From Silurus meridionalis (lineage: Eukaryota; Chordata; Actinopteri; Siluriformes; Siluridae): 64,000 bases of DNA. The stretch lies in contig NC_060899.1 of the NCBI RefSeq assembly GCF_014805685.1, forward strand, positions 11,198,454-11,262,453, read 5' to 3'. A model generated the notes under the pieces. That model was not told the DNA's origin, made no database searches, and saw only the letters and a program-made list of their open reading frames with translations. Shown piece after piece: positions 1-15,689 of the stretch (position 1 is the first letter of the stretch; every line of letters starts with the position of its first letter). The position numbers and the translations under genes are program-made.

Positions 1-124
1 GTCATTCTGAGCTGCTAAAGCTATTAGCACTCCAGCTGACTGTATGCTACAGACGTATGCTTCAGGTCATTGCCTTGTTGTATGGTTCTAATAACTGCAG
101 TCCAGTTGGACTACACACCACTGG
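1..124. other. No feature recognised at window start
   Basis: Ordinary non-coding sequence; nothing supportable seen. Confidence 0.5.
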
Positions 125-260
125 GTGGTTGTAGCTCAATGGTTAAGGCATTGGCAACATCAAACTGGGTCCTTGAGTAAGGCCTTTAACCCTTAACTGC
201 TCAGCTATATGTCACTCTGGCTACACCTGCCAAATTATGTAATCGTAGAAATGGTAGCCA
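121..260 (+). repeat. tRNA-derived SINE remnant
   Basis: An A-box-like TAGCTCAATGG at 130-140 is followed by a body with TCCTTGAGTAAGGCCTTTAACCC. That is the usual body of a fish tRNA-derived SINE; the B box is lost. It is not a tRNA gene, because no cloverleaf can be made. Confidence 0.5.
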
Positions 261-317
261 TGTATGATCAGTGTTACTTACACCTGGGATTAGCCATTAA
301 ATAAGGTCTTTGGTTCT

Positions 318-745
318 CTTTCATACATTTGTTCTTCTGTTAAAGCCAAAAATGTCAAATTTGAACTCATCTGTTAAAAGAACTTTCTTCCAGACAGTCA
401 CCGTCCAATTCTTGTGTTTCCGTCTTTTACTTAGCTTGTTGCATATAAACAAAAAAAAATGATTTAAAAACCATAAAAGGCTTGGCGCATTTAAACATTT
501 GACAGGCAATATATGCTATGATTTTTATACCAACAGCTCATTTACAAGGAATTGTAGAAGGGAATTATAAATAGGTATAGAATAGGTATAGATAAAATAT
601 GTATAATTGTCCGCTTTGGGAACGTAATTCTTTGGAAGGCGTCTCCAGTGTCATCATTTTTTGTAAAACTCTAACTCTAGGAAACTCTGTTTTTTGGTAA
701 GTGGCAGAAAGACTAGATGTTTACAAACTTTTGACAGACACTGTA
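318..745 (-). mobile_element. Tc1/mariner transposase remnant
   Basis: The minus-strand frame over 425-321 reads NWTVTVWKKVLLTDEFKF followed by DIFGFNRR. This is the conserved Tc1 stretch around the first catalytic Asp (usually TDESKF). The remainder to 745 is decayed, with a short Tc1-derivative-like end (AAACTTTTGACAGACACTGTA) near 726-746 that may belong to a separate copy. Confidence 0.55.
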
Positions 746-834
746 ATAAACTGATAAATAATACTAAATATTGCGATTTTGACTGTTGAAAAAAGACTAT
801 TGTAGTGATAACCAATACTTTATACAGCACTCAA

Positions 835-930
835 TTCACTTTAATTTAGTTGAAGTTGTGTAGTGCTTTTAACAATGGGCATTGTGCCAAAGATGAGACA
901 ATTACTGAGCTATTATTGAATTTATGTTAG
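835..930 (+). repeat. Fragment of the 'GTGCTTTTAACAAT' dispersed repeat
   Basis: The sequence TAGTGCTTTTAACAATGGGCATTGT is the start of a dispersed repeat family seen seven times in this window (also 1962, 10460, 15253, 52560, 55685, 56963). The family resembles LINE/SINE 3' ends common in otophysan fish; its class is unresolved. Confidence 0.5.
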
Positions 931-1961
931 TACCTAAAAGCTTAATGCGTATATGTTGATCCCTCACCCAGAATTTACCACAACCATCACCAAAAACCAG
1001 TTGAGGTAATATCTTAGGTTCCAGATGCTTGTAAAATATATGAAAATGTGCATTGAAGCAATTGTGACAACTCATAATAGTCTAGCACTACTCTGAAATA
1101 TTTGTCTTGAATTTGGCGTCTTATTCTCCTATCATCGACCTCCAAAACTAAAGGAAAACACTGTTTACAGCAAACATATTTTTTCTCATCAAAGCGTCAA
1201 TTTTTTTTTTACGAGAATGTTAGTGAGAGGAAAAGAGAAAGAGGCCACGATCATTATTAATTTGGATTTGTTCGGCTTGAAAGTGCGCTCTTGGCTGAGG
1301 AAACAGGCCTGATATGAAGCCTGGTGGTCAGGAAGAAGTGCAGACATATCGCAGTTATATTTCATGTATTGTCTTTGCAACTGCCTCAGAGATTTAATCT
1401 CATAACTGTCACTACCTGACGAACAGGAAATTACATTCACACGTACCTGAGACAGACAAAACCGAGCAGTTGTTTAGATGAAATTTTTTTTTTAAAATCA
1501 GCACACCGCATCAAGTGCTCGGTTATACGTTAATCATTGTGTCTTAACTGCACATAAATTAGCATTAGTTGGCTGCTTTTTGTCGTTTCATTGTTAAGTA
1601 GCGTTATCACATCAGTACAAAAAACGCTATATTGTATAAATAAATTCTCCCATGCTTCAGCATTATGAAATATGGATATGCTCATATACTAGATACCTTC
1701 AGTGCTTTCCGTTTAGGTTAAACAGCTCTAATCTACGGCAGTCCTAAGAGGCCGTGGATTTTTTCTTTTGTTTTCTAAGTTTTCACAACTTAATTTTCGA
1801 ACCATCTTGACATAACGAGTTGTTTTCTTGTGATCCCAACTTCATTTTCTCGCCCTAACCAAAGTTGATTTCTCTGTATTACGACTTCTCAAGATCATGA
1901 GAATATTAAGTCATGATAACGATATATATATTATAATGCATATAATATTAGGATTTAGGAC
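931..1961. other. AT-rich non-coding sequence, no gene seen
   Basis: Short ORFs only, without recognisable domains. Nothing supportable seen. Confidence 0.5.
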
Positions 1962-2310
1962 TTCAAGTCAAGTTTATTTCTTTAGTGCTTTTCACAATGG
2001 ACATTGTCTCAAAGCAGCTTTAAAGAATTTAAGAGTTAAAGTGAACAATGTGTATTTATCCCTGGTGAGCAGCCTGGGCGACGGTGGCAAGGAAAAACCC
2101 CCTTAGATGAATGAGGAAGAAACCTTGAAAGAAACCAGACTCAAAAGGGAAACCCATACTCATTTAGGTGATATCAAGAGTGTGATTATAAATCTTTAAA
2201 AAAATACAAAACACCGGAGAGTGAGAACTAACATGAGCACCGTTATATAAGATTATGAGTAATGTCCTTTTTTACAACCTTATACAGTCAGTTGACGTTA
2301 TGGAACATGC
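1962..2310 (+). repeat. Dispersed repeat copy ('GTCAAGTTTATTTCT' family)
   Basis: This is nearly colinear with 55685-56045. Shared blocks include TCAAGTTTATTTCT, GCTTTTCACAA, ACATTGTCTCAA, GTGGCAAGGAAAAAC, GAAACCAGACTCAAAAGG, TCAAGAGTGTGAT, GAGAACTAACATGAGCAC and GATTATGAGTAATG. Two diverged copies 53 kb apart define about 340 bp of repeat. The small ORFs inside are incidental. Confidence 0.75.
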
Positions 2311-2710
2311 ATTCTCCATGCCAGCACCTTTAAACAATCAAAGAGGTGCAATGTCTAAACTCTACATGAAGTGGAATCCAAATGGCGTTGGTACGTCTCT
2401 AGATGGTTCAGGATGTTTGCGAGCTCGGCCTCTACTTTGTTAAAGGTCCACACTAGGACCTTCCATACTAATCAGCTTTTTCCTAGTGTTTCAAAATCTC
2501 TACTGCCATCTTTAGGGCAAAAGAAGCCAATATTTAATCTGCCTGATTCTAGCCATAGCCATCTGAGTAATGATCATCAACTAAATTATGCTTGAATGGC
2601 TGATTTGGCAAAGTACATTATACTATGCATTAGATATCATATCTAATAATTTTTTTTTTATATAAATTACAACATAAAATGGTGTTCAAAAATAAAACTT
2701 AACAGTAAAA
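2311..2710. other. Unassigned non-coding sequence
   Basis: No gene recognised. It may be a continuation of the preceding repeat (TACATGAAGTGGAATCC), but no second copy is present here to prove it. Confidence 0.35.
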
Positions 2711-3957
2711 TCTTCTTCTTCTTTCGGCTGCTCCCATTAGGGGTCGCCACAGCGGATCATCCATCTCCATACCACCCTGTCCTCTACATCTGCCTCTTTC
2801 ACACGAACTACCTGCATGTCTTTCCTCACCACATCCATGAACCTCCTCCTTGGCCTTCCTCTTTTCCTCCTACCTGGTGGCTCCATCTTCAGCATTCTTC
2901 TACCAATATAATTCATGTCCCTCCTCTGCACATGTCCAAACCATCTCAATCTCGCCTCCCTCACCTTGTCACCAAAACATCCTACATGTGCTGTCCCTCT
3001 AATAAACTCATTTCTAATCTTGTCCATCCTCGTCACTCCCAACGAAAACCTTAACATCTTCAGCTCTGCCACCTCCAGCTCTGCCTCCTGCCTTTTACTC
3101 AATACCACTGTCTCTAATCCATACAACATCGCAGGTCTCACCACAGTCCTATAAACTTTCCTTTCATTCTTGCAGATACCCTACTATCACAAATCACTCC
3201 TGTCACTCTTCTCCACCCACTCCACCCTGCCTGCACTCTTTTCTTTACTTCTAACACACTCTCCATTACTTTGCACTCTTGACCCCAGGTACCTGAACTC
3301 CTCCACCTTCTCCACCTCTTCTCCTGCAACCGCATCACCCACTGCCCTCCCTCTCATTCACACACGTACTCTGTCTTACTCCTACTGACTTTCATTCCCC
3401 TTCTCTCTAGCGCATATCTCCACCTCTCCAGGCTCTTCTCAACCTGCTCTCTACTCTCACCACAAATCACAATATCATCTGCAAACATCATAGTCCAGGG
3501 AGACTCCTGTCTGACCTCGTCCGTCAACCTGTCCATCACCACTGCAAACAGGAAAGGGCTCAGGGCCGATCCTTGATGCAGTCCAACCTTCACTCTGAAC
3601 CAGTCTGTCGTACCTACTGCACACTTCACTGCCGTCACACTGTCCTAATACATGTCCTGCACCACCCTTACATACTTCTCTGACACACCTGACTTCCTCA
3701 TACAATACCACAACTCCTCTCTTGGCACTGTCGTACGCATTCTCTAAATCCACAAATACACAATGCAATTCCTTCTGTCCTTCTCTATACTTCTCCATCA
3801 ACATCCTCAAAGCAAATAAGGCATCTGTGGTGCTCTTCCTCGGCATGAAACCATACTGTTGCTCACAGATGGTCACCTCTTCTCTCAGCCTGGCTTCCAC
3901 TACTCTTTCCCATAACTTCATTGTGTGACTGATTAACTTAATTCCCCTGTAGTTACT
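2711..3957 (-). mobile_element. RTE-clade LINE, 5'-truncated, frameshifted
   Basis: Minus-strand remains of a non-LTR reverse transcriptase. From about 3957 it reads SNYRGIKLISHTMKLWERVV, QQYGFMPRKSTTDALFALR and CVFVDLENAYD; after a frameshift GLHQGSALSPFLFAVVMD and SPWTMMFADDIVICGE (FADD replaces the usual YxDD); then KVSRSKTEY; then a C-terminal part with LRWFGHVQRRD and RRKRGRPRRRFMDVV, ending MIRCGDP and stop at 2739-2737. The 3' tail is a (GAA)n-type microsatellite (2711-2723, seen as TCT repeats), typical of RTE elements. At least two frame breaks, so it is inactive. The 5' half including the endonuclease is missing. Confidence 0.88.
2737..3957 (-). pseudogene. Reverse transcriptase pseudogene of the RTE LINE
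   Basis: Coding remnant of the element above: RT fingers/palm to C-terminal domain, broken into 2737-3144, 3138-3338, 3354-3638 and 3475-3978 frames. It shares strong protein identity with 30330-31000 on the other strand (for example RNEFIRGTAHVG and AEVEDRVVWR-like ends), so both belong to one family. Confidence 0.85.
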
Positions 3958-4084
3958 GCAGTAAAATACAAAAAACAAAAAAAAAAAGTATACCTTTGCA
4001 GAACATTTAACTTTCAGAACATTTTAACATTTTAACTGATTATGTTATAGAAAAGAAAGAAAGAATGATGCTTTATGCTTGTCA

Positions 4085-4312
4085 CATGTACATTATAGCA
4101 CAGTGAAACTCTTTGTCCACCTATTCCGAGCAACGTTAGGAAGCTGGGGTCAGAGCGCAGGGTAAGCCATGATACAGCACCTCTGGAGCACATGGGTCTT
4201 TCTTAAGGTCCCAAGAGTGGTCCCAGCTGGGCAATACCAAGGTTTGAACACCAACCTTCTGATCATTAACCCAGAGCCTTAACCACCAAGCTACAACCTG
4301 TTAATGGAAAAC
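4085..4312 (-). repeat. tRNA-derived SINE (same family as 48812-49035)
   Basis: On the minus strand the A box TAGCTTGGTGG (4293-4283) and B box GTGTTCAAACC (4251-4241) have the right spacing. They are followed by a body with CTGGGACCACTC and a 3' part containing TGACAAGCATAAAG. It lies about 330 bases after the zfp64 stop codon and may be in its 3' UTR. Confidence 0.75.
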
Positions 4313-4639
4313 CATATTATTGTCTAAATGGAAAACTACATAAATAGTTACAGGTGCTCCTATTCAAGTGATCAGTAAGTATATAGAGTATACAGATTAG
4401 CACTTGCTTGCTTGTCAGGTGGCACCATTTTAGACATATAAATGGCAAAAAAAATTAATAAATAAAAGATTGAAACAATTTTACTCTTTTGAAAACAATT
4501 CCAAAATGTCTACATTCCACAACCATTATGTTACTTACTACCTAGACAAGAACTCTGAATAAGCAGCATGCCATGAATAAGTAGAAAAATATCTCTTTTA
4601 AACAAACATGAAGAATTTCTGAAACAGATTTGCGCTTGC

Positions 4640-9276
<4,637 letters not shown>

Positions 9277-9560
9277 GTATTAAATTATTTGCATTTCACA
9301 AACATTTACTCTTCACCCCATTTCTAAATCTCGCGTGTTTACATCTCGTAACACCGGAATGAGGCGTCAATTATGTGCGACAAATTTACGACACCGTGAC
9401 AGCTTCCGTATAATCTGGGACAAAGTTCACCGAGCTAACTACTCTCTATATAAATACACTACAGAGGGGATTAAACAAATGGCCTCCGAACGATAGATAG
9501 TGCACTACGTGTTCAACAAGCAGCTTTTTGAAATACAGCCACCTTTTCAGTTCTTGTATA
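9277..9560 (-). promoter_or_regulatory. Probable zfp64 5' UTR and promoter region
   Basis: This is the sequence directly upstream of the zfp64 ATG. It has more CpG dinucleotides than the AT-rich flanks and is free of repeats. Read on the minus strand it contains a TATA-like TATTTATATA at 9456-9447, roughly 170 bases before the ATG. No transcription start can be fixed from sequence alone. The assignment rests mainly on position. Confidence 0.35.
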
Positions 9561-9728
9561 TATACAAAACCCCCCACAAAACTACTGCCCTCTCGTGTTC
9601 CGGAGGAGTTTATTAACTACACTCATAACCAGCAGCATCAGTACATTGACATTCACCAGCCTATTTTATTTATTTTTTAAAGTGAAATTTATTTAAATTA
9701 CTGCTTATTATTACTGCTTCTGATATAT

Positions 9729-9800
9729 ATATATATATATATATTTAAATACTGCCATTAAAACAAATAATCAAGCAAATCAACCAATCAATTAATCAAC

Positions 9801-9840
<40 letters not shown>

Positions 9841-9842
9841 TA
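9729..9842. repeat. (TA)n and (CAAT)n tracts
   Basis: A short TA run (9724-9744) precedes about 15 imperfect CAAT units (9775-9842). Confidence 0.85.
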
Positions 9843-10070
9843 ATGAAATAATATAAAAAGTACATAATTTCCTGTAACACAAGTGGGCCTAAATACAGCA
9901 TTCCTGTACAAGATTTATTAGTTATTATTCAAAAGCTGATTGGTCAGAAGGTGTTGATTAATTCTCTATTATTTAAGCCTTGGCAGTAGTTGCAGATGCA
10001 TCAAAGGTTTACTGTATGATATGATGAAGATATATATAGGGACGTCATATAGGGATATATAGGGACGTCA

Positions 10071-10088
10071 TGTGTCATGCCCAGTCCC

Positions 10089-10182
<94 letters not shown>

Positions 10183-10198
10183 AAAAGGGACTAGGCAT

Positions 10199-10236
<38 letters not shown>
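10071..10236. repeat. Inverted repeat with (TG)n(TA)n(CA)n core, then (CA)n
   Basis: TGTGTCATGCCCAGTCCCTTT (10071-10091) is mirrored as AAAGGGACTAGGCATGACACA (10184-10204) with one mismatch. The core is TG (10091-10142), TA (10143-10170), CA (10171-10182), so the whole block 10071-10204 can fold on itself. A second CA run follows to 10236. Confidence 0.93.
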
Positions 10237-10240
<4 letters not shown>

Positions 10241-10459
10241 AACAAACACACGAACAAATGAACAAACTTAGTTTAAATGTACAGTATATTATTATTCAAT
10301 TGCATACTTACAGATCTTCCCTACTGGTTCTACAGTGTCACTGTGTCTATCATCTTACTGTCTCATGCTGTTTTTTTCTCATTAATTGTTGCTTACATGC
10401 ACTTTAAAATGCCCTTTTTACTTTTGTGTAGTTCTGTGTTGTGTATTTTGGGTTAATTT

Positions 10460-11078
10460 ATATTGTCTAATATACCACCTTGGTCCTGGAGGAACGCAGG
10501 ACATGGTCGAAATGACTATAAAAAACTTGAGAAAACTTCTCTTCACTTGCCATCTATATCTGGAGAGAGCCAGTGCTCCTGTCATTTTCTTCATTTCGGA
10601 TCTGCCTCTGGATGGAGTTCTCTTCAAACGAAGATCACTCTGTGCAACTGGGGATGGTACTGCGTGAACAGCCTAAAGTACATGATCAACTGAGCAACTC
10701 AAAAACAGTGAGAATGGATTTGGACTGTAATTAATTACAAAAGTCTGCTACTGCAATTTCCATGAGCAGTTCAGCATCTAATCACCCATCATTAAACCAA
10801 ACTCCTCAACAATTATGAAACTATAATGAATGGACATGAGGTGTCACCTGGATGAGGATGAGTTCTCCTTTGAGTATGGTTCCTCTCAAGGTTTCTTCTT
10901 AATACCATCTCAGGGAGTTTTTCAGAGACATTCATTAGGGATAAACTTATAAAGAACAAACTTATAAGCAATAAACTCATTTATTTACCTCTTTATCTCT
11001 GTAAAGTTGCTTTAAGACCATATTCATTGTTAAAAGAACTATAGGAAAAAAACTGAATTGAATTGAATGATTTCTATA
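10460..11078 (-). repeat. Dispersed repeat copy, minus orientation
   Basis: Colinear with 52560-52925: TTTGGACTGTA, AATGAATGGACAT, ACCTGGATGAGGATG, GGTTCCTCTCAAGGTTTCTTC, GATAAACTTATAAAGAAC, TCTGTAAAGTTGCTTTAAGAC, ending in TTGAATTGAATTGAA. The short tandem tail (TTGAA)n at one end is what non-LTR elements leave. The ORFs at 10386-10693 lie in this repeat and are not genes. Confidence 0.7.
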
Positions 11079-11429
11079 AAAAGTATGACAAAGTTGTTTA
11101 ATTAGTAAAATGAATTAATGTAATAGCATAAAATAAATATCAGCGCTGGCAAAAAAGTTTTCTTGCACAGGCTCATTTGGTCCTAAAGTTGCTGAGATAC
11201 AGTCTCATTTCTTGTTTGGTGGACTGTCGAATTCGTCAGCTGGCATTTTTGCCAGCTGTGCCACGGATGCTTAATGGACCTGAGATGTGACGCAGAGATG
11301 AAGAAGAAGAAATAGAAGATGAGAAATAAAAAGGTGAAGAAAAAGAAGAACAAGAAAAAGAGATGACAAAGAAAGAGAAACAGGAAGTAAATAAAAAGAA
11401 GGAGACAAATAAAAGAGAAAAAGATTTGG

Positions 11430-11433
<4 letters not shown>

Positions 11434-11479
<46 letters not shown>
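11434..11479. repeat. (GT)n microsatellite, 23 units
   Basis: Uninterrupted GT run after a 130-base purine-rich AAG/GAA stretch (11295-11430). Confidence 0.95.
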
Positions 11480-11482
<3 letters not shown>

Positions 11483-11694
11483 CCTTTTCAGGCTGCCTTC
11501 CTGCCAACACACTCAGTGTTTCTGATTACACTCTTGATTGAGCAGCAGGATAACAGTATAAAAAGTTTGGAAGATGATAAACTAATTAACAGTAGATGTT
11601 GCAGATGAAGTTTGTAGGTACTGATGAAGGTGAGATGAGGAGTCCTGGGGTGCAGTCAGTGTTTCAGTATCTTCATGTAGCTGGCTTTTTGCAA

Positions 11695-11800
11695 ATGGAC
11701 ATTGCCATGGTGGAACAGGTTTCCAAACCTCCCTATACAATTGTCTGCCTCCAACTTTGTAGTAAAATTTTGGGAAAGAACCTTAATAAGCCAGTTTGAT
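11695..11800 (-). mobile_element. Short Tc1 derivative fragment
   Basis: Reverse complement contains CCAAAATTTTACTACAAAGTTGGAGGC, ACAATTGTATAGGGAGG and AAACCTGTTCCACCATGGCAATGTCC, matching the 5' half of the copy at 58463-58925. Confidence 0.6.
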
Positions 11801-12550
11801 AATTAAATAATTCACATTTTTATGATAAATATCACTCAACTAATCAGAGAAACTCAAAGAGCTGCCGTGACGCTGAGCAGCCAGAAGAGGGCGCCATTGC
11901 TCCACTGACCCCTCTCATAAACCTCCTGCCCTCAGAAACAGTAAGGTTTGATTTCAAAAAGCTGATCAGATGATCATACGCTTGCAAATGCAAATATTTC
12001 GAACTTTTACTTTTTACATTTTACTTATTTCAAAGCAGACAAACAACAAACAGAGGCTTATAAGTGACATATGGTTACTTTATGTAGCTACTGTGTAAAA
12101 TTAAATGAAAAAAAAGAATGATGTGCTGTTCTTTAACAAAACAGTAAATGTGATATCTGCTATCTATATTTATTAAATATCTGCTGATTTTTCTTGCAAT
12201 TTGCTGCTCCAGAAAAAAAAATCCCTGACCACGTGGTGTGATGTTTAATGTGAGTTATGAATGATCTGCTTTTTTAATACACAATAGAGACAATGCAAAG
12301 AAAAGTACAGATACAGGAGCATACAAAATCTCAGACCTGCTTTTATCAGTGAACAAACTTTTACACATTATTGAAGAACATATCACTGAATGGGCCTGCA
12401 GCATCCCATGAAGTTAAAAATGGAGCTTTTGTGTGCCAAAAATATACTATAGGTTAAAAGGTCAAAGTCGGACATCCCGTTTTGGATGTTATTATCTGTC
12501 TCATACGAACAATGCATTCATTAACAAATAAAAATAAAACATAACACAAC

Positions 12551-12555
<5 letters not shown>
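11801..12555. other. No gene seen
   Basis: AT-rich non-coding sequence with one GC-richer patch (11860-11940). Nothing supportable. Confidence 0.5.

Positions 12556-12611
<56 letters not shown>
12556..12611. repeat. (CA)n microsatellite, about 28 units
   Basis: Uninterrupted CA run. Confidence 0.96.
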
Positions 12612-12613
<2 letters not shown>

Positions 12614-14514
12614 ATTTATATATATAAAACTGATTTCGATTCACAGATATCTATATGTTATATATCATCAGCACTGGATTATGAACTATACAGATGGACG
12701 ACAAAAGGAAAAAACAAACACGTTTGTATGATAAGGACCGCTTGTGTACACATTGGCGTAGATTCTCAGGAAAACGTACACTGCGATGGAAAGCATTTTT
12801 TTAAACGATCTGCAGATTGGATCAGTAGTTAAATACTTTCAGCGAAGTCATTCAGAGAATGCAATGATGATGAATGGATGTAACACAAACAGATATACTG
12901 CTGCAGACTGACTGTCTATGTTATACATTCAAAATGAGGTCCATTAGAAGTAATAAAAAATATTTTACAGTTCAGCTTCACAAAAATACTGTTTCATTGT
13001 TCAGGAGTTATTTTTTTTTGTTTTTGTAAGCAGTACGCTTCGGCCCAGCCCATGAGGAAATGTAAATGAACGAATAAATAAGTGGATAAATAACAGCAGA
13101 AGCCGATAAGCTGACAGTAAGCAATGGCCTCTGCTGGGAGGATTTTATTTTCTGAAAATACTGTCAGTACATCATTTGATACTTCAGTAAGTGGCTTTTA
13201 AATGGAAGGTAATTACAGTGGAATATATTACTGAGTTTTGTATAATGAACTAGATTGCGTTTCTGATTATCGGCACGATTCCTCTTTGTACAAAAGGTAA
13301 TCAGTTACAGATAAAAATATACACCGGCTTATTCTAGGATTCTTTCAGTCTTGCCCTAGAATTCATTCCATAATGTGTTGTTAGGATGCAAAGCATGGAG
13401 GAAAAAGACACAGCGAGAATGCGTTGATTATTTGCTCTTAGCCTGATCGCTGACATATTGCTCTTTACTGTGTACATTAGCAGGCATGCGGCAGATGGGA
13501 AAAGCTGATTTAATCAACGGATTGTCAAACAGATATTTCAAAAGAAGCAGTAAAGCTCCCCGCAGGACTGTTTTTAAGCATCTATTAAAGTTCTTGTCGT
13601 TTCTTTAACTTTCCATAATTCCTCAACATCCCGTAAACAGATGTTATTCAATGTTAACATTATTAGTCAAACAGGTCTGTTTGCCCAGTGTTTATGGAAA
13701 AAGAGTGCTACGACGGTGAAGCCTGTTTGAACTCGCTATCCCACATCACAAATACAACAAGAGATAAAAAAAAAAAACCTTCACTATCTGTAATAAGATA
13801 AACGAAACACATGAGAATCCAGATTAAGAAAAAGTAAGAAAGAAAGCACATAGAAATAAAAGTCCACCATTCGTTTCTGATTTCCAGCCCCTGCGTCTAA
13901 ATGCTAACATCATGCAGATCGGTTTTTTTTTTACATTTGTATTAGACAAATTATAGATCGTCTTTAAAAAAAAAAGCAAGCCATTAAAGGTTTGGGTTTA
14001 ACAAGCAGGGGAGATTTAAGCTTTGCAGTTGTACTTGGCAGGCTGATCTGTTTATGACGAATGGAGACACGGGAAAAGGATGTTCTGAAGTTGTTTTAAT
14101 GTTTGCTTGGAGCTGCGTGACAAATTATACACACGTGTAGCATATGAATTCCTGCAGTCAGCAGCTGCCATCGTTGCATCAGATAAAACAGGCAGTGTCT
14201 GGGAAACATCAGATGCCTCTGACCCTGTCTACATGATTGCACAAAGAGACAAAACACACACACACACATTCTACTTCTTTCTTGCACACACTCAAACTCG
14301 TACACCCGTGTGCACAAAAATACACTTGGCAGATTTGGGTTGATTGTCCAGACCAAGTGATGCACATGATATGATCTCTAGCGGTGGATCTGGAAGCACG
14401 CCGAAGACAAAGTAATCGCTTGCGACAACACGCAGGACTGCGAATCGTGTTGCAGAAAAAGACTAAACACGGCGCTAAAAATCCACTGGGTGATTCATTA
14501 TCAACAGTCGAGGT
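12612..14514. other. Repeat-poor non-coding stretch
   Basis: No coding exon recognised on either strand. The longest ORFs (for example 14096-14365) have no domain and no plausible splice context. Part of it could be regulatory. Confidence 0.45.
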
Positions 14515-14645
14515 GTCAGACTTCAGTCCTGGAGGCCCGCATCTCTCCAGCACTCAGCATTCTAACTCATTTAACACACCTGATTCAACACATCATGTCA
14601 TTTCCAAAGGATTTGTGTGCTTGAATTCGGCATGTTACAAGACGG
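14515..14645 (+). repeat. Probable remnant of a common fish interspersed repeat
   Basis: GTCAGACTTCAGTCCTGGAGG, then AACACACCTGATTCAACAC, is the signature of an interspersed repeat common in teleosts. Class not determined. Confidence 0.4.
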
Positions 14646-15252
14646 AACAAGCAAATCTCTCTCTCCAGGTCAGGAGTTTGTCACTGTTGGTCAAGAGTAT
14701 ATGTGGAGGATACAGCTCTTCAAAGCTGGGGCAAAGCTTCATCATTCATATCAGCATTTCACCAAATGCCAATCGTAGCATCCTAAGTATATCAACAGAC
14801 TTTATCTGAGTGAAAGATAAAAAAAAAAGACTTCTATTTGACATATTTGATCAACTTGCACTCCTGTTTTCGTTTAAAAGTGCATATTTTTCTCTCAGTT
14901 TCGGCCTTGCGTCCACACTGAGACGGCATGACACAGTTTTAGTCATGTGATGGTGCCTTTCCTTGTCTCCGGTGCAAAGTTTCAATGTACCGGAAAGTAA
15001 TAAATAACGCAAGTCGAAGTGTCTTACGTTTTTCTCATGTGCAATACAGGGATGTAAGCATATTTAGATGTTTCACTGTGGATAAACAAATTTTGGTAAA
15101 CCGATAGTAAACCGATAGTCTGGATGCAGAGTGTTTTTAGATGATTTGCTCATTTATCCGGATCAGTGTAGACGTAGCCTAGGTGCTGCTCAGGCCTTTA
15201 CAGTGTTATTTATGATCCTAGTGGTCAGAGATTGGAACAGCAACAACTTCAA
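14646..15252. other. No gene seen
   Basis: Non-coding. The ORF 14384-14809 overlaps the repeat remnant and is not supported. Confidence 0.5.
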
Positions 15253-15620
15253 TTAAATTACATTTTAATGGTATAGTGCTTTTAACATTGGACATTGTCC
15301 TTAAGCAGCATTACAGCATTAAATGTAGCACGAATATACTATTTTATGTTATATTTTGCCCCCTATAAGAATAGAGACAAAATCCCTAATGAATATAGAT
15401 GGTAACAAGGAAGGTGGTATGAGGAGGAAACCCTGGCAGAAACCAGACTCTCTAGATTCTCGACTGGGTAACATTAATTATTCATTAATTATTGTTCCAT
15501 CATAGTTCATGACACTGTAGCAGACTGTTATATTAATTACAGTTGGTTTTGAATTTAACCCTCCACATTAATCTATCTTTAGGTTCTTTGTGTGGACCCA
15601 TTCTTAGCATCATGCAGTGG
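15253..15620 (+). repeat. Dispersed repeat copy ('GTGCTTTTAACATTGGACATTGTC')
   Basis: Shares ATAGTGCTTTTAACATTGG, ACATTGTCCTTAAGCAGC, GAGGAGGAAACC and AGAAACCAGACTCTC with the other copies. The part after 15470 (GTAGCAGACTGTTATATTAATTACAG) aligns inverted with the CAGTCTGCTACA part of the copies at 10740 and 52605. Confidence 0.6.
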
Positions 15621-15689
15621 TTTATAATTTAAGAGAGTCCAGAAGTAGCACATCAGGATGAATCAGGCAAGACTAGAAAGAAGAAGAAG

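Noticed and set aside
10001..10261. Several 60-82 residue Val/Cys or Thr/His repeat ORFs
   Set aside because: Translations of (TG)n and (CA)n tracts; the same holds at 8423-8857, 11183-11608, 19242-19524, 38172-38674 and for the GA/CT ORFs at 29403-29664, 43073-43479 and 53621-54054.
14384..14809. 141-residue plus ORF
   Set aside because: It spans a dispersed-repeat remnant and shows no domain.
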